NCBI GenBank assembly: GCA_028826165.1
Contig: JAPDFW010000057.1
Location: forward strand, 372,001-436,000
DNA from: Anaeramoeba ignava
Taxonomy: Eukaryota; Metamonada; Anaeramoebidae
Direction of reading: 5' to 3'
Length of the DNA stretch: 64,000 nucleotides
Under the pieces are notes generated by a model. The model made no database searches. It was not told where the DNA came from and saw only the letters and a program-made list of their open reading frames with translations. Shown here piece by piece: positions 1-11,300 of the stretch. The number at the start of each line of letters is the position of its first letter. Position 1 is the stretch's first letter. The translations under genes and the position numbers were made by a program.

Positions 1-158
1 AAAGAAAAAGAAAAAGAAAAAGAAAATTATTCTTTTTGAAACTTGAGTTTTTTATAAATTTGCTTTTTTCCTTTTACTTTTACTTTCTTTATAAATGAAA
101 AAAAAATGATCAAAAAAATTTCAATTAAATAAATAAACAATTTTTTTTATTGAAAAAG

Positions 159-3100
159 TTAAGCAATATTCTTTTTGATAAAATGTTTTGGACAAAAGAA
201 AAAGGGATGATTTATGTTCAAAAGAATGATATGAAAATTATATGTTCAATTTGCTTTTTAATTTCTAGAGGAATTACTGAACCTTTATTCTTTTTAATTA
301 TCTATTTCCTTTTTCATTTCAGACAGAAAACAAACACTTTCCAAATAAAAAATGCTTCAACAAAAATTACTCTCTCATCTTTTCTTTGTTTGATTCCAAA
401 TTTTGCTCTTCATTTAATTATTTTTATTGTTCGGTTTTCTTCAAATACTACAAATAAATTTTATTCAATTTATAATGAAGATAGTAACACTTGTTTAATT
501 CCTGGAATTTCTACATTAATTTTTGCTGCATTTGAATTAATATTTTTTATTTTTTTCCGTAATGATTTTCTATAATTCCAAAATATATTCAAAATAAATA
601 TTCCAAATAAATATTCAAAATAAATATAATTCCAAAATAAATATATTCAAAATAAATATATTCAAAATAAATATAATTCCAAAATATATTCAAAATAAAT
701 ATTCAATATAAATATATTCAAATAAATATATCCAAAATAAATATTCAAAATAAATATAGAGACCTTCAAAATAAATATTCAAAATAAATATTATTCCAAA
801 ATATATTCAAAATAAATATTATTCAAAATAAATATAATTCCAAAATAAATATATTCAAAAAAATAAATATTCAAAATAAATATATATTCAAATAAATATT
901 ATTCAAAATAAATATTATTCCAAAATAAATGGGGATCCAAAAATATTCAAAATAAATATAATTCAAAAAAATATATTCAAAATAAATATATTCAAAATAA
1001 ATATATTCAAAAATAAATATATTCAAATTAAATAATATTCAAAATAAATATTCAAAATAAATATTCCAAAATAAATATATTCAAAATAAATATAATTCCA
1101 AAATAAATATATTCAAAAATATTCAAAATAAATATTCAAAATAAATATATTCAAAATAAATATATTCAAAATAAATATTTAATATAAATATTATTCAAAA
1201 AAATATTCAAAATAAATATTTAATATAAATATAATTCCAAAATATATTCAAAATAAATATATTCAAAATAAATATAATTCCAAAATAAATATTCAATATT
1301 TATTCAAAATATTTAAAATGTTTTCTAGTTATAAAAGCTTATCGTTTTGGAAATCATATTATAAACAGTTCTTTTACAGATAAAGTATTCATTCTCACAT
1401 TATTTTTGCTAGTTGGTGTAATTATGGATATTGTACTTTCGATTCCAGAAAATTCTTCAAATCTTCAATTATTTCGAATTTTAATCATTTTTGCAATAAT
1501 TTTCTCAACTGTTTTTGTAAGAAAAAATTTCAATTCAAATTCAAATTCAAATTCAAATTCCAAATTAAAATTAAAATTAAAATTAAAATTCAAATTCAAA
1601 TTCAAATTCAAATTCAAATTCAAATTCAAATTCCAATTCCAAATTAAAATTAAAATTCAAATTAAAATTGTTATTTTTTTTTAAACATAGATTTTGATCC
1701 TCCAACCTTTAATTAAATCTAAAGGATTGAAATTTGAATCTTTTAATTTTGTTCTCAAGGAATCAAAACCAAACGAAACAAGAACAAAAGAAGTTCAAAT
1801 ATTTGATAAAAAAAATGGAATTCAAGAAGAAAAAAAGGAATCAAGTGAACAAGAAGAGGATATAAATTTAAAACCTGAAACACCAACAACAAGTGGTGAA
1901 GATTTCGTTGTTTATTTAGATCAAGAAGAAACAAAACACATTACTCAAATAATGAAAGATTCTGGTTATAAAGAAGAAGATGATGATGATCTTGATTTGC
2001 AACTTAGTGATGATGAAGTAAATGCTGTTTCTCGATTTAAACAATATAATCGATCACTTCGTTTGGGAAAAAGAAGACTTTTATTGAAACCAAAAAAGGA
2101 TAATGAAAATCAAATTGAAATTAAAAATCAAAATCAAAATCAAAATGAAAATAAAAATCAAAATAAAAATCAAAATCAAAATGAAAATCAAAATAAAATT
2201 AATCCAATTACAAAAGAATATTCAATCAAATCAAAGAATAATTTGGATAACAATTTAGATTATGATTTAAATTTAGATTTAGAACAAAGTTTAGATTTAA
2301 ATTTAGATAAAAATCATAATCATAAATCAAACCATAAATCAAATCATAAATCAAATCATAAAATCAAATCATAAATCAAAACAAAATTTGGATAACAATT
2401 TGGATGAAAATTTGGATAACAATTTAGATAACAATTTGGATGAAAATTTGGATAACAATTTGGATTATGATTTAAATTTAGATTTAGAACAAAGTTTAGA
2501 TTTAAATTTAGATAAAAATCATAATCATAAATCAAACCATAAATCAAATCATAAATCAAATCAAAAATCAAATCATAAATCAAATCATAAATCAAATCAT
2601 AAATCAGAACATAAATCAAATCATAAATCAAATCAAAAATCAAATCATAAATCAAAACATAATTTGGATAACAATTTGGATGAAAATTTGGATTATGATT
2701 TAGATTATGATTTAAATTTAGATTTAGAACAAAGTTTAGATTTAAATTTAGATAAAAATCATAATCATAAATCAAACCATAAATCAAATCATAAATCAGA
2801 ACATAAATCAAATCATAAATCAAACCATAAATCAAACCATAAATCAAACCATAAATCAAATCATAAATCAAAACAAAATTTGGATAACAATTTGGATGAA
2901 AATTTAGATAATAATTTAGATTATGATTTAAATTTAGATTTAGAACAAAGTTTAGATTTAAATTTAGATAAAAATCATAATCATAAATCAGAACATAAAT
3001 CAAAAAAAAATTTAGATGAAAGTTTGAATTCAGATTTTGAACAAAGTTTAGATTTCATTTTAGATCCAAATTCAACAGAAAATATAATTAAAAATTCAAA

Positions 3101-3423
3101 AAAAGATTTAGAAAAAGATTAGAAAAGATTTAGAAAAAGATTTAGAAAAAGATTTAGAAAAAGATTTAGAAAAAGATTTAGAAAAAGATTTAGAAAAAGA
3201 TTTAGAAAAAGATTTAGAAAAAGATTTAGAAAAAGATTTAGAAAAAGATTTAGAAAAAGATTTAGAAAAAGATTTAGAAAAAGATTTAGAAAAAGATCCA
3301 ATTTCTCAAGATCAATTTTCAGATAATTCTTCTTTTGAATTTCAATCAATTTCTGAAAATGAATTAGCAGAAATATTTGAAACATTTGATGATAATGAAT
3401 TTCAAGAAAATGAATTGAATTAG
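159..3423 (+). CDS. Seven-helix membrane protein with long acidic repeat tail (5' partial, two breaks)
   Basis: Partial gene whose first exon lies upstream of the window. Exons 159-558, 1329-1516 and 1691 onward join in phase. They encode five hydrophobic helices and then a hydrophilic tail. The 53947-57599 gene has the same exon boundaries, the same phases and an identical 188-nt third exon, so it is a paralogue; by comparison this protein should have seven helices with a cytoplasmic tail, as in GPCR-like receptors. The family was not identified. The tail starts ILILQPLIKSKGL, passes an acidic stretch and then consists of repeats (NLDENLDNN, HKSNHKSN, KDLEKDLE). The frame is broken at about 2361 (an extra A in the HKSN repeat; first stop 2372-2374) and at about 3119-3126 (one T and one A short in the KDLE repeat). 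Corrected, it ends at TAG 3421-3423 after a unique acidic end. Confidence is high for the exons, moderate for the true C-terminus. Confidence 0.72.
559..1328 (+). repeat. Simple-sequence intron, TTCAAAATAAATA-type units
   Basis: Intron of the seven-helix gene, donor GTAATG at 559 and acceptor AG at 1327-1328. It is almost wholly degenerate 12-14 bp units such as TTCAAAATAAATA and TTCCAAAATAAATA, with two short non-repeat patches near 760 and 930. No coding content seen. Confidence 0.85.
2230..3300 (+). repeat. Coding tandem repeats in the receptor tail
   Basis: Nested coding repeats. A block encoding LDNNLDENLDYDLNLDLEQ, then LDLNLDKNHNHKSN and a run of HKSN units, occurs four times with variable length. 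From about 3110 to 3297 a 12-nt unit encoding KDLE repeats about 15 times. Both reading-frame breaks of the gene fall inside these arrays, where replication slippage or assembly error is easiest. Confidence 0.85.
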
Positions 3424-3736
3424 TATTTGATTTAAAAATTTTGAATATTTATATTTTTTTGTTTTTATTTTATTTTGTTTTGTTCCACTTTCAATTTGTT
3501 CCACTTTTTTTTTTTTTAACCTTTTTCAATAAACAAAAAAAAAAAACAATCCGTTAAATCGTTATTTTTCTTTTATTTTTTTTTTTTCATTTTTTCTTGT
3601 CATTTTCAATTAACTAACGGTTTTTTTTTTTCTTTTTAAAATTCATTTTAAATTCTTTTTGATTTGAAAAAAATTTTTTTTTCATTATTTTCATCTTTTC
3701 TTCTTGTTTTTTTTTTCAAATTAAAAATAATTTAAA
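3424..3736 (+). promoter_or_regulatory. Intergenic region and cyclin promoter with Myb-like sites
   Basis: Contains two TAACGG Myb-type cores: CCGTTA at 3551-3556 (reverse orientation) and CTAACGG at 3614-3620. The T-rich TCATTATTTTCATC element at 3681-3695 matches the Inr-like motif found before most genes here. No gene seen. Confidence 0.45.
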
Positions 3737-4943
3737 ATGAATTCAAATCCTTTAAAACCTTTACCAAGAAAAATTCCAAAAGAAATACATCCAAAAAAAA
3801 TGAATAAAATTAATCGAATAAAAAGACCGTTAGATAATATAACAAATATACAAACAACTTTATATGAAAATTCATTAAAAAACCCAAGAATTGGAAATAA
3901 AGATAAAAAAGGAAAGAAAAAAGAAAAGAAAATTGAAACCAAAACACCAAAATTAATTGAATCAACAATTCAAAACAGTAAATCAATAATTTTTCCACTT
4001 TTTTTATTTTTGATTTTATTTTTGATTTTATTTTTGATTTTAATTTTAATTTCATTATTGAATAGATTCTTCAATTCAAATGGTTTTAACACCAAATTGT
4101 ACTTCAACTATTTCACAAGAATCACCAATCAAACAAAAAACAACAAACACAGATCCATCATTAGTAGCAGAATATTCTGAAGAAATATATCAACAATTTT
4201 TAGAAAACGAAAAAAAATATCAACCAAGTATTGATTATATCGAAGAAACTCAAAACATGATTAACGAAAAAATGCGTGAAATTTTAGTTGATTGGCTAAT
4301 TGAAACAAGTCAAGAACATGAATTTCATAGCGAAACATTATTTTTAGCAATAAATTTAGTAGATCGATTTCTAAGCAAATATTCAGTTTCAAAACAACAA
4401 TTCCAATTATTAGGCGCAGCTTGCCTGATGATTGCATCAAAATATGAAGAAATATATCCGCCTTCAATTGATGATTTTGTTTATATTTGCATGAATACAT
4501 ATACAAAAAATAATTTCGTTGTTTGTGAGACTAAAGTTTGCAATGAATTGCATTTTGATTTCACAGTGATTACTCCTATTCATTTTTTGAGAAGGTTTCT
4601 TCGAATCACTGAAGGATCTGATTTGATTTTAATGGTTTTGTCGAATTATTTATGCGAATTGCAACTACTTGATTATTCCTTATTGAAATATCCTCCTTCT
4701 TTAATTGCTGCTGCTGCTATTTTTGCTGCAAGAGGAATCCTTCAAAAAAATATTTGGGATCCCGCTTTACTTTCTGATTGTCCCTATTCTATAGCTCAAT
4801 TAAGAACTTGTGTTTTTGATTTATTGAGATTGTTTGAATCAGCAAAAAATAGTGAAAGTAAAGCTTGTTTTTCTAAATATTCTGGAACTGAATTGTATAA
4901 CGTTGCTTTGCTTAAATCTCCAAGTCTTGAAAATTTCTTCTAA
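3737..4943 (+). CDS. Mitotic A/B-type cyclin
   Basis: Two exons, 3737-3977 and 4066-4943 (donor GTAAAT, acceptor AATAG, phase 1), give 372 residues. The N-terminal ~110 residues are basic and hold a destruction-box-like KRPLDNITN at 29-37: it matches RxxLxxIxN except that the leading Arg is Lys. The cyclin box begins about residue 115, with the hallmark MREILVDWL at 150 and later AACLMIASKYEEIYPPS; a C-terminal cyclin fold follows to about 365. The role is to activate a cyclin-dependent kinase for mitotic entry and be destroyed by APC/C. The 88-nt intron is T-rich and, if unspliced, would put the cyclin box out of frame. A versus B type cannot be settled by eye. Confidence 0.9.
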
Positions 4944-5066
4944 AAACAAAAAGAAAAGAAAAATTCTATTTGTTATGAAATAATCAAAAATTTATTTTTA
5001 ATTTTTAATAATAATAATAATAATAATAATTGAATAAATCAATCCAAAAAAATTTATAAAAATTAA

Positions 5067-5093
5067 AATCATTTTTTCTTTTTTTTTCTTTCA
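5067..5093 (+). promoter_or_regulatory. T-rich TCATTTTTTC element before ankyrin-BTB gene
   Basis: ATCATTTTTTCTTTTTTTTC lies 8-34 nt before the ATG and matches the element shared by most genes in the window. The 4944-5066 gap is otherwise AT-rich with an (ATA)n run and no gene. Confidence 0.4.
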
Positions 5094-5100
5094 ATTAAAA

Positions 5101-7554
5101 ATGGATGTTTGGAAAATAATCGAACAAGAAAATATTCAAATTGATAATTTAAAAGAAATTGAATTTATTCCACAAAATGAATTAATAAAACAAAATAAAC
5201 CAATTTTACATTTTGCACTTGAAAAAAAAGTTTCAAAAGAAATTATTCAACTTTTAATTGAAAAAGGAGCAAACATAAACTCAATTGATAATTTAAGAAG
5301 AAATTCTTTGCACATTTCAATTATACATAATCCTTCATTAGAAATTATTGAATATTTGATTTCAAAAGGAATTAATATTAAATCAAAAACAAATTATAAG
5401 GAAAATGCTTTACATTTTGCTTGCAAAAATTTAAATCCTTCATTAGAAATTATTGAATACTTGATTTCAAAAGGAATTAATATTAAATCAAAAACAAATT
5501 ATAACGAAAATTCTTTACATTTTGCTTGCAACAATTTAAATCCTTCATTTGAAATTATTAAATATTTAATTTCAAAAGGAATTGATATTAATACAAAAAC
5601 AAATGAAAATAAAACAGCTTTACATTTTGCTTGTCTAAATCCAAAAATATCATTTGAAATTATTGAATATTTAATTTCAAAAGGAATTGATATTAAATCA
5701 AAAACAGATCATAAGGAAAATGCCTTACATTTTGCTTGTCTAAATCTAAATCCTTCATTAGAAATTATTAAATATTTAATTTCAAAAGGAATTAATATTA
5801 AATCAAAAACAAATGAAAATAAAACAGCTTTACATTTTGCCTGTGAAAATTCAAATATTTCATTTGAAATTATTAAATATTTGATTTCAAAAGGAATTAA
5901 TATTAAATCAAAGGCAAATGAAAACAAAACAGCTTTACATTTTGCCTGTGAAAATAATACATCATTAGAAATTATTAAATATTTGATTTCAAAAGGAATT
6001 GATATTAATGCAAAAACAAATTATAATGAAAATGCTTTACATTTTGCTTGCAAAAATCTACATCCTTCATTAGAAATTATTAAATACTTGATTTCAAAAG
6101 GAATTGATATTAATACAAAAACTGATTACGATCAAAATGCTTTGCATCTTGCTTGCGAAAATTTCAATCCTTCATTCGAAATTATTAAATATTTGGTTTC
6201 AAAAGGAATTAATATTCATGAAAAAACAAATGAAAATGAAACCGCTTTACATTTGGTTTGTTTGAATCCGAAATCATCAATCGAAACACTCAAATATTTG
6301 GTTAAGAAGGGTATTAACACTGATCAAAAAACATATGGAAATGAAACTGAATTACATTTTGCTTGCTTAAATGAAAATGAAAAATTTTTATTTGAATCTG
6401 TCAAATTTCTTATTGAAAAAGGGGTTAATATCAATTCACAAACTGAAGAAGATCAAAATCCTTTTCATTATGTTTGCGAAAATGAGGTTGTATCTATTGA
6501 AATTCTCCAATTGTTTATTGAAAAAGGAATAGATATTAATTCAAAAACAAGCACAGATATGACACCTTTACAAATTGCTTGTTCAAAGAGAAATACTTCA
6601 ATCCAAATTATCCAGTATTTGATTGAAAATGGAAGTGATATTAATGCGAAAAATGTGAATAACAAATCAGCCCTTTCAATAGTAATTAATCAAAAAAGAC
6701 AAGATTTAATAGAATTATTATTGATGAACGATGCAGATATTTCCCATTTAACAGAAGATGAAATCACAATTGAATTTGTTGAAAGTTTCTCCAAAGTTTT
6801 TTCAATAAACGAGGATTTACACAAACTATTGAATTCAAATGATAATTTTTCCGATTTAATCATTCAATCAAACGATTCTGAAAAATTCAATGTTCATAAA
6901 TTGATTTTATTAACAAGATTTGATAAAAACGATTCAATTTTATCTAAATTTATCAATATTTGCTCTCAAAAATCAAAAGGAGATGTTCAATTTGCATTAA
7001 ATTTCATTTATACTGGATTTTTTAATTTTCAACAAATTTCTGATAAATTAAATCAAAAAGAGCAAATAAAACAAATTGGAGAAGAAGAAGAAAAAGAAAA
7101 AGAAAAAGAAAAGAAAATTGTTGAAGAATTTTTCAAAGAAATTGGAATTGATTCAAAATGGATTGAATCAAAAAAGGGAAGAAAAGGAATCATCAAAGAT
7201 TTATCAAAATTATATGAAGAAAATGAAACAAAAGATTTTACAATAATAATTTCAAATGAAAATAATGAAGAAGAAAAAGAAATTAAGGTTCATAAATTAA
7301 TATTAATATTAAGAAGTGAATTATATAAAGGAATGTTTCAATTAAATGTTCAAGATACATCAAATCAAGTTCATGATTATTCAAAAAAATCATTTGAAAC
7401 AATTCAAGAATTAATTTATTTTCTTTATCATGATAAATTTGAAGAAACAAAAGAAATTAATTCAAGAATGATTGAAGAATTTGAAGATTTAAAAGATTAT
7501 TATCAATTAAATCAAAACTCAATAATTGATTTAATTTTAAAATCAAAAATTTAA
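5101..7554 (+). CDS. Ankyrin-repeat protein with two C-terminal BTB-like domains
   Basis: Single exon, 817 residues. Residues ~33-560 hold 15 ankyrin repeats of about 34 residues, most with ALHFAC at the turn and IIKYLISKGINI in the second helix. Repeats 2-9 are very alike, indicating recent internal duplication. A BTB-like segment follows (~575-660, with DNFSDLIIQ and FNVHKLILL), then a Glu/Lys-rich linker and a second BTB-like domain (~695-817, with DFTIII, VHKLILILRSELYKGMF). This pair also ends the RCC1-BTB proteins of the window, including the RSELY(K/R)GMF signature and the closing YYQLNQ block. Ankyrin arrays bind partner proteins and BTB domains dimerise or bind cullin-3, so a scaffold or ubiquitin-ligase adaptor role is likely but inferred. 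Confidence 0.88.
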   Translation: MDVWKIIEQENIQIDNLKEIEFIPQNELIKQNKPILHFALEKKVSKEIIQLLIEKGANINSIDNLRRNSLHISIIHNPSLEIIEYLISKGINIKSKTNYKENALHFACKNLNPSLEIIEYLISKGINIKSKTNYNENSLHFACNNLNPSFEIIKYLISKGIDINTKTNENKTALHFACLNPKISFEIIEYLISKGIDIKSKTDHKENALHFACLNLNPSLEIIKYLISKGINIKSKTNENKTALHFACENSNISFEIIKYLISKGINIKSKANENKTALHFACENNTSLEIIKYLISKGIDINAKTNYNENALHFACKNLHPSLEIIKYLISKGIDINTKTDYDQNALHLACENFNPSFEIIKYLVSKGINIHEKTNENETALHLVCLNPKSSIETLKYLVKKGINTDQKTYGNETELHFACLNENEKFLFESVKFLIEKGVNINSQTEEDQNPFHYVCENEVVSIEILQLFIEKGIDINSKTSTDMTPLQIACSKRNTSIQIIQYLIENGSDINAKNVNNKSALSIVINQKRQDLIELLLMNDADISHLTEDEITIEFVESFSKVFSINEDLHKLLNSNDNFSDLIIQSNDSEKFNVHKLILLTRFDKNDSILSKFINICSQKSKGDVQFALNFIYTGFFNFQQISDKLNQKEQIKQIGEEEEKEKEKEKKIVEEFFKEIGIDSKWIESKKGRKGIIKDLSKLYEENETKDFTIIISNENNEEEKEIKVHKLILILRSELYKGMFQLNVQDTSNQVHDYSKKSFETIQELIYFLYHDKFEETKEINSRMIEEFEDLKDYYQLNQNSIIDLILKSKI

Positions 7555-8310
7555 TCAAAAATTTAATCAAAAATTTAATCAAAAATTTAATCAAAAATTT
7601 AATCTAAAATTAAAATAAATAATTTAATCAATAATTTAATCTAAAATTAATAATTTAATCTAAAATCAATAATTTAATCAAAATAATAATTTAATCTAAA
7701 ATAAATAATTTAATCAAAAATCAATAATTTAATCAAAAATAAATAATTTAATCAATAATTTAATCAAAAATTAATAATTTAATCTAAAATTAATAATTTA
7801 ATCTAAAATTAAATAATTTAATCAAAAGATTAATAATTTAATCAAAAGAAAATAAAATAATTTAATCTAAAATTAAATAATTTAATCAATAATTAATTTA
7901 ATCTCAAAAATCAATAATTTAATCTAAAAATCAATAATTTAATCTAAAAATTAATAATTTAATCTAAAATAAATAATTTAATCTAAAATTAAAAATTTAA
8001 TCAAAAATTAAATCTAAAAATCAAAAAAAGAAAAATTAAATAATTTAATCTAAAATCAATAATTTAATCTAAAAGAAAATTAAATAATTTAATCAAAAAT
8101 CAATAATTTAATCTAAAATCAATAATTTAATCTAAAATCAATAATTTAATCAAAAATTAAAAAATAAATAATTTAATCTAAAATTAATAATTTAATCTAA
8201 AATTAAATTAAATCTAAAATTAATAATTTAATCTAAAAGAAAATTAATAATTTAATCAATAATCAAATCTAAAATAAAATAAATAATTTAATCAAAAAGA
8301 AAATTAAAAA
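7555..8310. repeat. Degenerate 15-16 bp AT-rich tandem repeat
   Basis: Intergenic array between the ankyrin gene and NOP14, built from units like AATTTAATCTAAAATTAAT and AATTTAATCAAAAATCAAT. It begins as exact repeats of the gene's last codons (AAAATTTAATCA), so it may have grown from the 3' end of the gene. No gene seen. Confidence 0.85.
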
Positions 8311-8320
8311 TTTAAAATTA

Positions 8321-8358
8321 TTTTTTCATTTTTCATTTTTCATTTTTTTCTTTTTTTC
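8321..8358 (+). promoter_or_regulatory. Repeated TTTTTCA element before NOP14
   Basis: Three consecutive TTTTTCA units followed by a T/C tract end 5 nt before the ATG. This is the clearest form of the shared start-proximal motif. Confidence 0.45.
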
Positions 8359-8362
8359 TAAA

Positions 8363-11300
8363 ATGGGAAGAAATAAAAAAACTCAAAGAGTTTCTTCAAA
8401 AAAATCAAGAAAAAAGAATCAAGAAAAAGAATTACAATCAAATCCTTTTAATTTTAGACAAAAAAAACAAAAATTTGAAATTATTGGAACTAAAACAGAA
8501 AAATCACAAAATATTCCACAAAAAAGAGAACAATCATTTAAAATTGTAAAAGAAATAAAAAGAAATAAAAGAAATAAAAAGAAATAAAAGAAAAGAAAAA
8601 AAAAATTTTTTTTAAAAATATTAAAATATTAAATTCAAAATCAAAATCAATTATTCTTTCTAAATTTTAAAAAGAGAGAAGAAACTTTAAGAAAAGAATT
8701 ACAAAATCAAAATAAATCAAATGTTTTTATTGATAAAAGAATTGGTGAAAATGATTCTAAACAAATTGCAAAAGAAGATAAAGTTTTTCTTCGATTTCAA
8801 CAACAAAGAATGAAAAAATTTTCGAAGAAAAATATTTATAATCTTGATGATAATGAAGAAAAAATTCAAAAGAAAAAACCTATTTTAACTCATAATGGAG
8901 TTGATATTATGGAAATTCCTAATTCAATTTTAAATCAAGAAATTGATAAAGAAAAAGAAGATGATGAAAATGTTTATAGTTTTGATGATGAAAGAATTAT
9001 TGATGAATTTCATTTTGGTCGTGGTTCAAATAATCAAAATAAAAAGAAATCAAGAAAAGAAGTTTTACATGAAATTATTTCAAAGAGCAAAATGTATAAA
9101 GTATATATTAAAAAATAAAAATTGAAATTCATTTTAAAATTCATTTTGAAATTAATATTAAAATTAAAATTCATTTTAAAATTAAAATTAAAATTAAAAT
9201 TAAAATTAAAATTCATTTTAAAATTAAAATTCATTTTGAAATTAATATTAAAATTAAAATTAAAATTAAAATTAAAATTAAAATTAAAATTAAAATTAAA
9301 ATTAAAATTAAAATTAAAATTAAAATTAAAAATTAAAATTCATTTTAAAATTCATTTTGAAATTAAAATTAAAATTAAAATTAAAATTAAAATTAAAATT
9401 AAAATTAAAATTAAAATTAAAATTAAAATTAAAATTTAAATCAATATTAAAATTAAAATTAAAATCAATATTAAAATTCATTTTGAAATTAAAATTAAAA
9501 TTAAAATTAAAATTAATATTAAAATCGGATAAAAAATTCATATTGAAATTAATATTAAAATTCATTTTAAAATTCATTTTGAAATTAAAATTAAAATCGG
9601 ATAAAAAATTCATTTTGAAATTAATATTAAAATCGGATAAAAAATTTTGAAAAATTAAGAATCAACACGATCAACAAAAAAAAGAACAAAAAGAAGAAAG
9701 AAAAATGCTTGATAATGAATTTGATGAAATTATTTCACATGGATTTTTGAAACCAAAAAGAAAACATACTTTAGAATCAACAAAAAATTCTCAAAATAAT
9801 GAATTTACTTCATCAATGAATGAATTATTTTTTGAAAAAAGAATTAAACCTTCAAATCGTTCAAAAACAGAAGAAGAAATCACAAAAGAAAAAAAAGAAA
9901 AAATGAAACAAAAAGAAGTAAAATTGATTCAATTCAAATTTAATTTGAAAATAATAATAATAATAATAATAATAAATCATTTTTTTTTTAAATTGAAAAT
10001 CAAATTTAAAGAAAGAAAACCAAAAAAGAATGCTTATGGATCAAGAATTTTCATCAGAAGATGAACAAGAAATGGAAAAACAAAAAAATACTTCTTTGAA
10101 TAAAAAAAAGAAAAATACAAGAATTACAGATGATGATATTTTTGATGATTTTGAATTACTTGAAGAATTTAGACAACATAATTTGAATGAGAATGAAAAT
10201 GGAAATGAAAATGAAAATCTAAGTGAAAATGAATTGGATGAAGAATATCAAGAAAAAGAAGATCTAATCAATGAATTTGATTTGGATCCTGATTTTAATA
10301 TTGAAGAACAATACAAAGAATTTATTTCTATTCTTGAAAAAAAAGGAAAAGAAGAAGAAAAAACCAACTTTATTCAAAAAACTCGAATCAAAATTACAAA
10401 TTCAAATCAAAACAAAAGACTGAAATTACAAAGACTTTATCAGCTTGTGTTTTATCATTTTACTCAACTTTGTGGAGCTTTGAATATTTCAAATGCAAAT
10501 TTGTTAGTAAATGAATTATTTGAAATTACTCAAATTATTCCAAGTTTTGTTGTTTATCATTCAAAACAAGAATTGAAAAAAATACAAGAAAAATTCACTG
10601 AGAGTTTACAACAAAATGTGCAGATATTACTTTCTCAAAATGATTCAAATCATAATGATAACCAAGAAAAGCAAAATATCATCAATTTTCCTGAAATTAT
10701 TGATATTTTTAAATTTAGATTGTTTTCCATTTTATTTCCTGTTACAGATTTTAGACATCCAGTTATCACACCAACTTTACTATTAATTAATGAAATTTTA
10801 ACAAAACGTCCTATTATAACTTTCCAAGATGTTTGCTCAAGTTTATTTTTAGCCTCAATATTTTATTCATGTGTATTTTAACAAAATTTTAAAAACCAAA
10901 AACCAAAAACAAAAAACAAAATTTCTTTTTTTTAAAAAAAATAATCTTTTAATTATGTATTCTTTTCTTTCTATTTTTCGTTCTTTCATTTTTTTATAAT
11001 TGATTTATAATCAAACTTTAAGTATTTGAAACCATCAAAAAGATATAGTCCTGAATTGATATTATTTCTAAAATCACTTCTTAAAACTTCAATTAAAGAA
11101 AATACAAAAAATTCTAATTCTTTTCAATTTAATATTTGTCCTCTTTGGATAAGAAATGATTGGTTATTTTTAAATCAAAAAGAAAAATTGATTCCAGAAA
11201 AACTTAAAATTAATATTTTAGTTGAAAATCAAGAGACAAATCAAAATAAAGTGAATTGTTTATCAATAATTGCTCAAATTTTAGATGAACTTATTGATGA

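Noticed and set aside
3119-3385. Minus-strand open frame rich in FLNLFLNL
   Set aside because: It is the complement of the KDLE coding repeat on the plus strand.
9122-9650. Overlapping open frames coding for KLKLKL, NFNFNF and similar peptides here and at 16836-17112, 54181-54421 and 55840-56176
   Set aside because: They arise because hexamer repeats such as (AAAATT)n lack stops in several frames. They lie inside introns bounded by good splice sites and have no other content.
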